A stretch of DNA of 64,000 bases, taken from Deinococcus apachensis DSM 19763 (GTDB lineage: Bacteria; Deinococcota; Deinococci; Deinococcales; Deinococcaceae). Below, in pieces: positions 53,013 through 64,000 of the stretch. The position numbers and the translations under genes are program-made. The number at the start of each line of letters is the position of its first letter. Positions within the stretch are counted from its first letter, which is position 1. The notes below the pieces were generated by a model, which made no database searches, was not told the DNA's origin, and saw only the letters and a program-made list of their open reading frames with translations. The DNA lies in assembly GCF_000381345.1 (NCBI RefSeq), contig NZ_KB906398.1, forward strand, positions 822,378 to 886,377, written 5' to 3'.

Positions 53013-53030
53013 CCTGCATAACCTTGCAGG
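53013..53030. promoter_or_regulatory. 18-bp palindrome upstream of carB (ARG-box-like)
   Basis: CCTGCA-TAACCT-TGCAGG, a perfect 6-6-6 inverted repeat, 30 nt before the -10 of carB. It shares CTGCATA with the argG operator. Binding is inferred. Confidence 0.43.
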
Positions 53031-53059
53031 TTTCCCACCTTCCCCATTTCCTGGCGTGT

Positions 53060-53065
53060 TAGGCT
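53060..53065 (+). promoter_or_regulatory. -10 element TAGGCT of carB
   Basis: TAGGCT 11 nt before the ATG; a very short leader. No clear -35 or ribosome-binding site. Confidence 0.42.
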
Positions 53066-53076
53066 CCCTTTCTGGA

Positions 53077-56166
<3,090 letters not shown>

Positions 56167-56179
56167 GGCGTGCCAGGGG

Positions 56180-56219
56180 TGGACCCAGGGGCGAAGTGCT
56201 TCTGGGTCCATCTCTTTGT
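56180..56219 (+). terminator. Terminator of carB
   Basis: TGGACCCAG and CTGGGTCCA form a 9-bp perfect stem around 13 nt, followed by TCTCTTTG, 14 nt after the stop. Confidence 0.7.
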
Positions 56220-56299
56220 CACCCTTCCAGGCCAGCGCATCGGTGCAAGTTGCACCTGGGGACGGTGTGTTGAGCTGGGCGGGGCTTAACTCCAGTCCT

Positions 56300-56341
56300 C
56301 TACAACACAGAGCAAGGGCGGACAGCCTGAGCCATCCGCCC
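56300..56341 (-). terminator. Terminator of the Thr/Gly-repeat protein gene
   Basis: Minus strand GGGCGGA and TCCGCCC (7-bp stem), followed by TTGCTCTGTGTTGT, about 18 nt after the stop. Confidence 0.52.
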
Positions 56342-56358
56342 CCCGAAGCTAGTTTGGT

Positions 56359-57540
56359 TCAGCCGCCCGAGGTGGTCGTGTTCGCCGCGGCTGGACCGCC
56401 GATCCGCGAGAACAGGACGACCGTCAGGCCCCTAGTCTCATAAGCGCGCACCACAACACGCTCGCCGCTCCGCTCGAAGGCCAGGACCGGACCCTCCGGG
56501 TAGCCGGGGCCGAGGGTGGTGGTGCCTGCTGTCCCTGTCGCCCCTGTGGTTCCAGCGGTACCCGTGGTCCCAGTTCCGGTGGTGCCCGTCGTTCCGGCCG
56601 TGTCCGTGGTCCCGGTTGCGGCGGTGCCCGTGTCGGTCGTGCCTGTGGCTCCCGTCGTGGTGCCAGCGGTCCCGGACGCGTCGGTGGTTCCAGTCGTGCC
56701 CGCCGTTCCAGTCCCAGTGGTGGTCGTATCGGTCGTGCCAGTTGTCCCCGTGGTCCCGGTCGTTCCCGTCGTACTCGTGTCCGTGGTGCCAGTGCCCGTC
56801 GTTCCGGTGGTGCCCGTCGTGCCAGCAGTTCCCGTATCCGTGGTTCCCGTGCCCGTGGTCCCGCTGGTTCCCGTCGTGGTGTCGGTCGTCCCAGTACCCG
56901 CGGCGCTCGTATCGGTCGTCCCCGTTCCGGTCGCGGTGCCAGCGGTCCCCGACGTGTCGGTGGTGCCCGTCGTTCCAGCGGTCCCAGTCGTATCCGTCGT
57001 TCCTGTTCCCGCGGTACTTGTATCGGTGGTTCCAGTAGTGCCCGTCGTTCCGGCTGTACCCGTGGCGTCAGTCGTTCCGGTCGTGGCCGTGCCCGTCGCG
57101 CCCGTGGTGCCAGCTGTTCCCGCTGCCCCGGCTGCTGTGGCGGCAGGGGTCAGGGGTGACGAGGGATCGACGGCCGTGAAGCCCGCGCCCGTGAAGGCCT
57201 GGGCATAGCTGTCCAGGGCGTTGGCGACCGAGCCCCGGTAGATGACCGCGATGCCCGTAAAGGTCCTGACGCTCCGGATCGGCGTGGCGCCCTGGAGATA
57301 GGGCAACGTCAGCTCGCCCGAGGACAGCGTGAGGATCGTTTGGGCGGGGAGGGCCTGCGTGGTCGCGTCCGTAGTGGACGGGGTCGCTGGGGTTGTCGTC
57401 TGATCCGTGGTCTGGGTCGTGTTCGTCTGATCCGTCGTTTGATTTGTCGTATTCGTTTGATCCGTCGTCTGGGCCATCGCCAGACCCAGGCTGAGCAGCA
57501 ACGTGACGGTCAGCAGTGTACGGCCTCTGGGTGTCCTCAT
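56359..57540 (-). CDS. Secreted Thr/Gly-repeat protein with an interrupted small domain
   Basis: 393 aa. Signal peptide ([16 protein letters not shown]), a Thr/Gln/Asn-rich linker (residues 24-60), then a folded-looking stretch ([20 protein letters not shown]) to about 125. From about 135 to 345 comes low-complexity Thr/Gly/Ala sequence with twelve GTTD motifs, then a second folded-looking stretch ([20 protein letters not shown]) to the end. The two folded pieces look like halves of one alpha/beta domain. No family recognised. ATG preceded by GGGGAGGG. The repeat probably forms an extended or disordered linker at the cell surface. Confidence 0.75.
   Translation of the reverse strand: MRTPRGRTLLTVTLLLSLGLAMAQTTDQTNTTNQTTDQTNTTQTTDQTTTPATPSTTDATTQALPAQTILTLSSGELTLPYLQGATPIRSVRTFTGIAVIYRGSVANALDSYAQAFTGAGFTAVDPSSPLTPAATAAGAAGTAGTTGATGTATTGTTDATGTAGTTGTTGTTDTSTAGTGTTDTTGTAGTTGTTDTSGTAGTATGTGTTDTSAAGTGTTDTTTGTSGTTGTGTTDTGTAGTTGTTGTTGTGTTDTSTTGTTGTTGTTGTTDTTTTGTGTAGTTGTTDASGTAGTTTGATGTTDTGTAATGTTDTAGTTGTTGTGTTGTAGTTGATGTAGTTTLGPGYPEGPVLAFERSGERVVVRAYETRGLTVVLFSRIGGPAAANTTTSGG
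56512..57130 (-). repeat. Thr/Gly-coding low-complexity repeat within the secreted protein gene
   Basis: About 620 nt of 3-nt-periodic sequence (ACC/ACG, GGG/GGC, with GAC for Asp), coding twelve GTTD motifs at irregular spacing. Units differ in codon use, so it is not a recent exact tandem array. Confidence 0.7.
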
Positions 57541-57938
57541 GCTAAGCCCTCCCCATCATCAGTGCATTGCTTGGAATTGAGCGGTGCGGCGCCTCCCACC
57601 CTCTCAGGGGCAGCGTAGACGTCCTGGATGTGAAGGTCTGGCTACTCGGCCCAGTGTCCCTTTGCACCGGGCTCACATCCCAGCGCGCCTCTTTCGAGAG
57701 CCCTGAGATAATCTCCGCCCAACCTTCAGACTGCCTACTTGGGTACATTCATGCCGTTTCCCCCAGGCAGGTTAGGGGCTCCTGCGGCAGTGTAGGGCTG
57801 ACGGGCAGCCCTCCGTCCCCGGCGCTGTACGAGCCGAAGGCCAGCAGGAAAATTGCCTGGCACGGGGTGAGGTCACGGGAACGACCTCAGTGAAGGTGGA
57901 CTTGAAGGCGGGCACACCTTCCCCTCGCCGCCGCCGCC
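57541..57938. other. Gene-free region between two divergent genes
   Basis: About 400 nt. Contains hairpins GGGCTG/CAGCCC near 57807-57823 and TGAGGTC-8 nt-GACCTCA at 57868-57889. TACGCT about 75 nt before the repeat protein ATG could be its -10. No convincing coding sequence. Confidence 0.45.
57868..57889. promoter_or_regulatory. Perfect 7-8-7 inverted repeat upstream of the 63-aa gene
   Basis: TGAGGTC and GACCTCA around ACGGGAAC, ending 50 nt before the -10 of the 57950 gene. Possible operator; no partner regulator known. Confidence 0.4.
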
Positions 57939-57944
57939 TAGCCT
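57939..57944 (+). promoter_or_regulatory. -10 element TAGCCT (leaderless) of the 63-aa gene
   Basis: TAGCCT, 5 nt, then ATG at 57950. Confidence 0.4.
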
Positions 57945-57949
57945 GCGGT

Positions 57950-58141
57950 ATGACTGACAAGGGAAACGAGGCCGAGCGGATGCAGGAAGCCTACGCCGAG
58001 CGTCAGGAGCGCGAGCTGGAGACAGGCAGCACGAGTGCCGGGGGCGCGGGCAGCACGGGCACGCCGGGCAACACCAAGGCGGGCGCGGAGACCACCGACG
58101 CGGCGGACGGCGGCGAACGCTCCGGGGCCACCGAGAGCTGA
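57950..58141 (+). CDS. Small hydrophilic protein, probably disordered
   Basis: 63 aa: charged helix (GNEAERMQEAYAERQERELE) then a Gly/Ser/Thr/Ala-rich tail. No signal, no hydrophobic core. Reminiscent of small stress-related disordered proteins, but no family is recognised. ATG with leaderless -10; the residues before it are not conserved-looking. Ends at a shared hairpin with the DUF1697 gene. Confidence 0.58.
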   Translation: MTDKGNEAERMQEAYAERQERELETGSTSAGGAGSTGTPGNTKAGAETTDAADGGERSGATES

Positions 58142-58156
58142 CGGGCCGTGGGGCCG

Positions 58157-58194
58157 GGAGGGGGCCGCCCACTCGTCCGGGTTCGGCCCCCTCC
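58157..58194. terminator. Bidirectional hairpin between convergent genes
   Basis: GGAGGGGGCCG and CGGCCCCCTCC, an 11-bp perfect stem with a 16-nt loop between the 63-aa gene and the DUF1697 gene. T-tracts weak. Confidence 0.48.
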
Positions 58195-58199
58195 CCTCT

Positions 58200-58712
58200 T
58201 CACCCCAGCAAGTCTCCAATCGCCCGCACGGTACGCCAGTTGCGAACGGTGGCCAGTTGCCGCAGGGGGGCGAGGTCCAGCCTGCTCTGCCCCAGCCCGT
58301 TCGGGGTGTGCAGATAGAGTTCTCGGCCCGAACATGCCCAGGTGTCCTCCCCAAAGGAGCGGGCTCTGAGAGCGTTCAGACGAGCGGGGTCGGGTTCATG
58401 GTGCAGGAAGGCGACATGGACCTTCGTGCCGTCCGCCGCCGCTTGGGACGGGTAGGGATTGCGGGGAGCGAGGGTTGCCCACTCCTCAGCGCTGCGGAGC
58501 ATTACGTCCACCGGGAAGCCGAAATCCTGCCGGAGGGCCTGCTCGATGGCGTCCCGGTCGGGGGAGCCGTCCCCAAAGACGACGTTGCCGCTCTGGACGT
58601 ACGTTCTGACCTCCGGGAACCCCAGACGTTCGAACGTGGCCTTCAGGTCCTTCATGGGCACCCGGCGGTGTCCACCAACGTTGATACCCCGCAGGAGGGC
58701 GACGTGTCGCAT
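58200..58712 (-). CDS. DUF1697 domain-containing protein
   Basis: 170 aa. Family signature at the start HVALLRGINVGGHRRVPMKD, then VRTYVQSGNVVFGD near 36 and the C-terminal RNWRTVRAIGDLL. Function unknown; cytosolic. ATG at 58712 without a ribosome-binding site; AAGAAT 6 nt upstream gives leaderless spacing. Divergent from the SH3/excalibur gene by 60 nt. Confidence 0.88.
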   Translation of the reverse strand: MRHVALLRGINVGGHRRVPMKDLKATFERLGFPEVRTYVQSGNVVFGDGSPDRDAIEQALRQDFGFPVDVMLRSAEEWATLAPRNPYPSQAAADGTKVHVAFLHHEPDPARLNALRARSFGEDTWACSGRELYLHTPNGLGQSRLDLAPLRQLATVRNWRTVRAIGDLLG

Positions 58713-58760
58713 GGGCCCATTCTTTCAGGCTGACCAAAGGTCGGGTGCGTCACGCCCTGC

Positions 58761-58766
58761 TATCCT
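58761..58766 (+). promoter_or_regulatory. -10 element TATCCT (leaderless) of the excalibur protein gene
   Basis: TATCCT, 6 nt, then ATG at 58773. Confidence 0.5.
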
Positions 58767-58772
58767 CCGCGG

Positions 58773-59168
58773 ATGCGTCACCTCGTCAGACTGCTGGCCC
58801 TCTCCGTCACGCTGCTGGGCCTGTCGGAGGCCGCGACGGCGGTCACGACCACCTCGGCCAACCTGCGGCGCCTGCCCAGCACGAATGCGGGCGTGCTGGG
58901 CGTCGTTCCGGGCGGCACGCTGCTGCTCGTCGCCTGCCAGGACCAGTGGTGCCGGACCACCTATGGGGCGCAGGCGGGGTACGTGGCGCGTTCGCTGGTG
59001 CGGCCCGTCACCGGCAGCGCGAGACTGGCCGGACAGGGCACGGTGTACTACCGCTCCTGCGCGGCGATGCGGGCGGCGGGCGCGGCTCCCATCCGGCTGG
59101 GGCGCCCGGGTTACCGCACCGGCCTGGACCGCAACCACAACAGCGTGGCCTGCGACAACGGCGACTGA
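58773..59168 (+). CDS. Secreted SH3-like and excalibur calcium-binding domain protein
   Basis: 131 aa. Signal peptide (RLLALSVTLLGLSEAATA), an SH3b-like domain (TTSANLRRLPSTNAGVLGVV ... WCRTTYGAQAGYVARSLV) and a C-terminal excalibur motif with paired Cys and the loop GLDRNHNSVAC, which binds Ca2+ in related proteins. Likely binds the cell wall or acts extracellularly. Conserved Cys in YYRSCAAM and SVACDNGD may form a disulphide. Leaderless promoter. Confidence 0.85.
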   Translation: MRHLVRLLALSVTLLGLSEAATAVTTTSANLRRLPSTNAGVLGVVPGGTLLLVACQDQWCRTTYGAQAGYVARSLVRPVTGSARLAGQGTVYYRSCAAMRAAGAAPIRLGRPGYRTGLDRNHNSVACDNGD

Positions 59169-59203
59169 AGTTCGGGGAGATGTGGGGCGGCCCCGCCTTA
59201 CCT

Positions 59204-59671
<468 letters not shown>

Positions 59672-59677
59672 GGGACG

Positions 59678-59683
59678 AGTGTA
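59678..59683 (-). promoter_or_regulatory. -10 element TACACT (leaderless) of msrB
   Basis: TACACT, 6 nt, then ATG at 59671 on the minus strand. Confidence 0.5.
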
Positions 59684-59781
59684 GGACCCGGGGGCGGCTC
59701 AGAATAGGATGAGCCTTCCTCCACGGATGCCTGACCAGCCCAATGGTGTGCCCATCCCTTGCTCTGTTTTTTAAAGCGGGA

Positions 59782-59787
59782 CATCAT
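59782..59787 (+). promoter_or_regulatory. -10-like CATCAT of the DsbA-like gene
   Basis: CATCAT, 6 nt, then ATG at 59794; leaderless spacing but a weak hexamer. Confidence 0.3.
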
Positions 59788-59793
59788 GGCCCC

Positions 59794-60564
59794 ATGACCC
59801 TCTTCACTCCCTCCTCTCCCGACAAGCTGCGCGTGGATATCTGGTCGGACATCGCCTGTCCTTGGTGCTACGTCGGCAAGCGGCGCTTCGAGGCGGCCCT
59901 CTCCGAATTCCCCCATCGGGACCGGGTGGAGGTCGTGTGGCATTCCTTCGAGCTGGACCCGTCGGCTTCCTCTCAGCCCGGCCAGTCCATGCGCGCGATC
60001 CTGGCGGGCAAGTACGGCGGCGGTGAGGCCCGGGCGCAGGGGATGCTGGACTCCATGACGCAGACCGCGGCGGGCGAGGGGCTGGAGTACCACTTCGGGC
60101 GCGTGCAGCCCACGAATACCTTTGAGGCCCACCAGCTCATCCATCTCGCGGCGGAGCGGGGCCTTCAGGACGCGATGAAGGAGCGCCTGCTGCGCGCTTT
60201 CTTCGTCGAGGGCGAGTTCCTGGGCGACCGGGAGGTTCTGGTGCGGCTGGCGTCGGAGGTCGGCCTGAACGCGGAGGAGGTGCGCGCGGCCCTGGAGAGC
60301 GGCCAGTACGCCCAGGCCGTGCGGCAGGACGAGGCGCAGGCCCACGCCCTCGGCATCAACGGTGTGCCCTTCTTCGTGCTGGGGGGCAAGTATGGGGTGA
60401 GCGGCGCCCAGTCCCCCGAGGTGCTGCGCGGCGCGCTGGAGCAGGTGTGGGCCGAGACGCACCCGGCGCCCCTGACCCTGCTCGCGGCCGACACGACCGC
60501 CGAGAGTTGTGAGGACGGTCAGTGCGCCGTGCCGCAGCGGGAAGCGGCGGACACGCGGGGCTGA
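59794..60564 (+). CDS. DsbA family (FrnE-like) oxidoreductase
   Basis: 256 aa thioredoxin-fold protein with active site CPWC at residues 22-25 (VDIWSDIACPWCYVGKRRFE) and a helical insertion; cis-Pro region INGVPFFVLGGKYGVSGAQS near 190. No signal peptide, so cytosolic, as for FrnE, a Deinococcus disulphide isomerase linked to stress tolerance (family knowledge). The C-terminus carries two extra Cys (ESCEDGQCAV), also a feature of FrnE-like proteins. ATG at 59794. Confidence 0.9.
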   Translation: MTLFTPSSPDKLRVDIWSDIACPWCYVGKRRFEAALSEFPHRDRVEVVWHSFELDPSASSQPGQSMRAILAGKYGGGEARAQGMLDSMTQTAAGEGLEYHFGRVQPTNTFEAHQLIHLAAERGLQDAMKERLLRAFFVEGEFLGDREVLVRLASEVGLNAEEVRAALESGQYAQAVRQDEAQAHALGINGVPFFVLGGKYGVSGAQSPEVLRGALEQVWAETHPAPLTLLAADTTAESCEDGQCAVPQREAADTRG

Positions 60565-60574
60565 GCGACTCTCC

Positions 60575-60871
60575 TTAACGCCTTCCCAGAAGCCAGCGCA
60601 GGAGCATCTGGGTCAGGACCAGCACCGCGGCGAAGCCCAGCGCTGACAGCGGTGCCCGCACTCCGAACAGCGCCACGCCCGCCAGCAGCGCGATCAGGGC
60701 CGTGGCCGCCAGGCGCGTCTGCCCCAGATTCCCCGGTCCCAGTCTCAACAACCACCCCAGACCCACCAGGCCCGCGAAGACCACCCCCAGGTCGAGCGGG
60801 TCGCGCCTTTCCAGCCAGGTCAGCGCGAGCAGGGCGGCGGCCAGCAGCAGGAAGACCAGGGCGGGCCTCAA
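60575..60871 (-). CDS. Small membrane protein of unknown function
   Basis: 98 aa with three hydrophobic segments (LVFLLLAAALLALTWL, LGVVFAGLVGLGWLL, LAATALIALLAGVALF plus a C-terminal one). TTG start one nt after the esterase stop (TGA-G-TTG), so translation is probably coupled by reinitiation. No family recognised. Confidence 0.65.
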   Translation of the reverse strand: MRPALVFLLLAAALLALTWLERRDPLDLGVVFAGLVGLGWLLRLGPGNLGQTRLAATALIALLAGVALFGVRAPLSALGFAAVLVLTQMLLRWLLGRR

Positions 60872-60872
60872 C

Positions 60873-62489
60873 TCAGCGGCTCCACACGTCGCAGCGGTGC
60901 TCCTGCCGGAAGTCGGTGCGCTCCCCGATGAAGGCGGGCTGGAAGGTCAGCAGGTTGTTCCGGGCGGGGTCGAAGCGGGGCCACTCGGGTAATCCCCTGG
61001 CGTTGGGGTTGCCGAAACGGGCGAAGTTCGCCCAGTAGGCGCGCATCGTGCGGGCGAGGTCGGCCTGGGCGGGCGTGAACTTCGCGGGGTCCGCCAATCC
61101 CTCCAGCCGCGTGCCGAACACGCTGATGATCTCGGCGGCGTGGTAGGCGCCGTAGCTCGGAACGGACGTAGTGGGCTTGAGTTCGATGGGGGCCGTCCGG
61201 TCACGGAACTCGTAGGCATAGACGGGTGTGACCCGGGCGAGATCACGGGTGATGTCGTTCACCGGGCAGGCGAAGAGGCCGTCCGTCACGAGGGCGGAGG
61301 CGGCTAGGCCCACCGTCGGGTAGTTGCGGGTGAGGTAGTTGGCGAGCACGCGGGGCGTGTTCCATTTCTCCAGCACGGCCACCAGGCCCCAGAACTGCCA
61401 CAGCGGAATGTCCCTGCCGTTCTGCGCGAGAGGGGCGACGAAGAGGGTGCCCTCGTCGAGGTTGCCGCCGATCAGGATGGGGACCCGGTTGACCTGCCCA
61501 CCCGCAAACGCCTCCCCCGGGGAGCGGGGCAGCACCGCGTCCCCGTAGACGGGCGGGAGGGCGACCGAGCCCGGGGCGCGGCGGCCCGGAACGGGGGTAT
61601 TGAGCAGCCGCTCGGCGGGCACGGCCCGCAGGCAGGCGGCGTCCCCCTCCGGGCAACCCAGGGCGCGGGCGTAGTCGGAACCCGTCTTCAGCGCCTCGAC
61701 GAGGGAGGCAGTGTTGATCTCCGGCGTGCAGGGCCCGCTCTGGAGGATGGCCCTCTCGAAGAGGCCCGCCGCCCCCGGCGAGGTGAGCTGATCGCACACG
61801 CTCATGCCGCCCGCCGACTCGCCGAACACGGTCACGTTGGTGGGGTCACCCCCGAAGGCCGCTGCATTTGCCCGCACCCAGCGCAACGCGGCCTGCTGGT
61901 CGAGGAGGCCATAGTTGCCGACCGTCCGCCCCTCCAGCAGCCCCGGCGCGGCGAGAAAGCCCAGCGCGCCCAAGCGGTAGTTGACGGTCACCACGACCAC
62001 CCCCTGCTCGCGGGCGAGCACCCGGCCGTCGTAGTCGCTGCCCGCCCCGCTGCGGAAGGAGCCGCCGTGAATCCAGACCATTACCGGGGCGCGGGTGGCG
62101 TTCGCGGGGGCGTAGACATTGAGGAAGAGGCAGTCCTCGGAGCCGCGCGTGGCGCTGCCCCCAGTCAGGGCCCGCTGGAGGCACGCATCGCCCGGCCGGG
62201 ACGCGTCGCGCTCGCCCACCCAGATCGGGGCAGGTTGGGGAGACCTCCAGCGCCGTTCCCCGAGGGGCGAAGCCGCATAGGGGATGCCCTGCCACACCCG
62301 CACCCCAGCGTCCTGTCGGCCCACCAGCGTGCCTTCAGTGACCTGGATGCGGACGGGAAAGCCGGGCGCGGCGGGGGGGGCCGACTGCGTGGTCGGCGGC
62401 AGGGCCGGGGCGGGGGCGGTAGTATCCTGCGCCCCGGCGACGGTCAGCGTGAGCAGCGCGGCGGTAAGCAGGCTGGGCGTGCGCGTCAT
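60873..62489 (-). CDS. Secreted type-B carboxylesterase/lipase family protein
   Basis: 538 aa alpha/beta hydrolase. Signal peptide (LLTAALLTLTVAGAQ) followed by a Pro/Ala-rich spacer. Family signatures: GIPYAASPLGERRWRSP, EDCLFLNVYAP, oxyanion hole WIHGGSF, nucleophile Ser in TVFGESAGGMSV near 225, and the catalytic His in YGAYHAAEI near 455. Probably hydrolyses esters outside the cytoplasm; substrate unknown. ATG at 62489 follows TACGCT by 6 nt (leaderless). Confidence 0.92.
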   Translation of the reverse strand: MTRTPSLLTAALLTLTVAGAQDTTAPAPALPPTTQSAPPAAPGFPVRIQVTEGTLVGRQDAGVRVWQGIPYAASPLGERRWRSPQPAPIWVGERDASRPGDACLQRALTGGSATRGSEDCLFLNVYAPANATRAPVMVWIHGGSFRSGAGSDYDGRVLAREQGVVVVTVNYRLGALGFLAAPGLLEGRTVGNYGLLDQQAALRWVRANAAAFGGDPTNVTVFGESAGGMSVCDQLTSPGAAGLFERAILQSGPCTPEINTASLVEALKTGSDYARALGCPEGDAACLRAVPAERLLNTPVPGRRAPGSVALPPVYGDAVLPRSPGEAFAGGQVNRVPILIGGNLDEGTLFVAPLAQNGRDIPLWQFWGLVAVLEKWNTPRVLANYLTRNYPTVGLAASALVTDGLFACPVNDITRDLARVTPVYAYEFRDRTAPIELKPTTSVPSYGAYHAAEIISVFGTRLEGLADPAKFTPAQADLARTMRAYWANFARFGNPNARGLPEWPRFDPARNNLLTFQPAFIGERTDFRQEHRCDVWSR

Positions 62490-62495
62490 GCGCTC

Positions 62496-62501
62496 AGCGT
62501 A
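62496..62501 (-). promoter_or_regulatory. -10 element TACGCT (leaderless) of the carboxylesterase gene
   Basis: TACGCT, 6 nt, then ATG at 62489 on the minus strand. Confidence 0.5.
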
Positions 62502-62535
62502 GGGAGCCGCGCACCCCAAATCTATGGGAAGTGCT

Positions 62536-64000
<1,465 letters not shown>

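Noticed and set aside
56512..57130. Possible CRISPR array or exact tandem array in the Thr/Gly region
   Set aside because: There are no constant repeats with unique spacers; the sequence is 3-nt periodic and coding, and units vary in codons.
56516..57208. Plus-strand frame [11 protein letters not shown] over the Thr/Gly repeat
   Set aside because: It is the mirror of the repeat codons; it has no signal, start context or homologous flanks.

Overview
The window is GC-rich bacterial chromosome that almost certainly comes from a Deinococcus species. The signs are a V/A-type ATP synthase operon in place of an F-type one, a Deinococcus-style housekeeping sigma factor with a basic/acidic N-terminal extension, bacterial topoisomerase IB, GTG and TTG starts, tightly packed genes with 4-nt overlaps, and many genes with a -10 hexamer (TANNNT) only 5-8 nt before the start codon. 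That last layout implies leaderless mRNAs, which are known to be abundant in this genus. I see no phage, insertion sequence, rRNA, tRNA or CRISPR array.

Layout. 0-3.6 kb: DUF58-MoxR-DUF4129 membrane operon. 3.8-5.4 kb: rpoD (SigA). 5.6-11.5 kb: carbohydrate block with a GH2 glycosidase, a glycosyltransferase and a galT-galK operon. 11.7-21.4 kb: envelope and metabolic genes (DUF3084 coiled-coil protein plus LptB, deoB, hisD, a methyltransferase with gpsA, an HD protein). 21.4-30.0 kb: the complete nine-gene V-type ATP synthase operon, with a structured leader. 30.3-32.0 kb: PII-AmtB ammonium module behind a near-consensus promoter. 32.3-38.3 kb: M42 peptidase, Pth, DUF427, an FMN-dependent 2-hydroxy-acid oxidase, and a MarR-VOC pair. 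38.4-41.8 kb: DNA-repair trio of topoisomerase IB, uracil-DNA glycosylase and a photolyase split by a frameshift. 41.9-56.2 kb: arginine/carbamoyl-phosphate region (carA, N-acetylglutamate-synthase-like GNAT, argH, argG, carB) with three extra GNATs, a HIT protein and a LysE/ArgO-type exporter. 56.4-64.0 kb: a Thr/Gly-repeat secreted protein, small proteins, MsrB, a DsbA-like oxidoreductase, a secreted type-B carboxylesterase and the C-terminal part of FtsH, which runs off the window.

How the genes work together. The arginine region makes most sense as one regulon. argG has a strong promoter followed directly by a long imperfect palindrome (two box-like halves about 21 bp apart, as for ArgR), and carB carries an 18-bp palindrome sharing the CTGCATA half-site. 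The repair trio is translationally coupled. In the photolyase one base appears to be missing from a G5/C5 run; with it restored, the frame would run without a stop into Ung.

I found no clearly new system. The points most worth checking are the photolyase frameshift and possible photolyase-Ung fusion, the candidate ArgR operators, the Thr/Gly-repeat protein whose small domain is interrupted by about 200 repeat residues, and the PII protein lacking the uridylylated tyrosine. All function calls rest on recognition of motifs in the translations; no database search was run.
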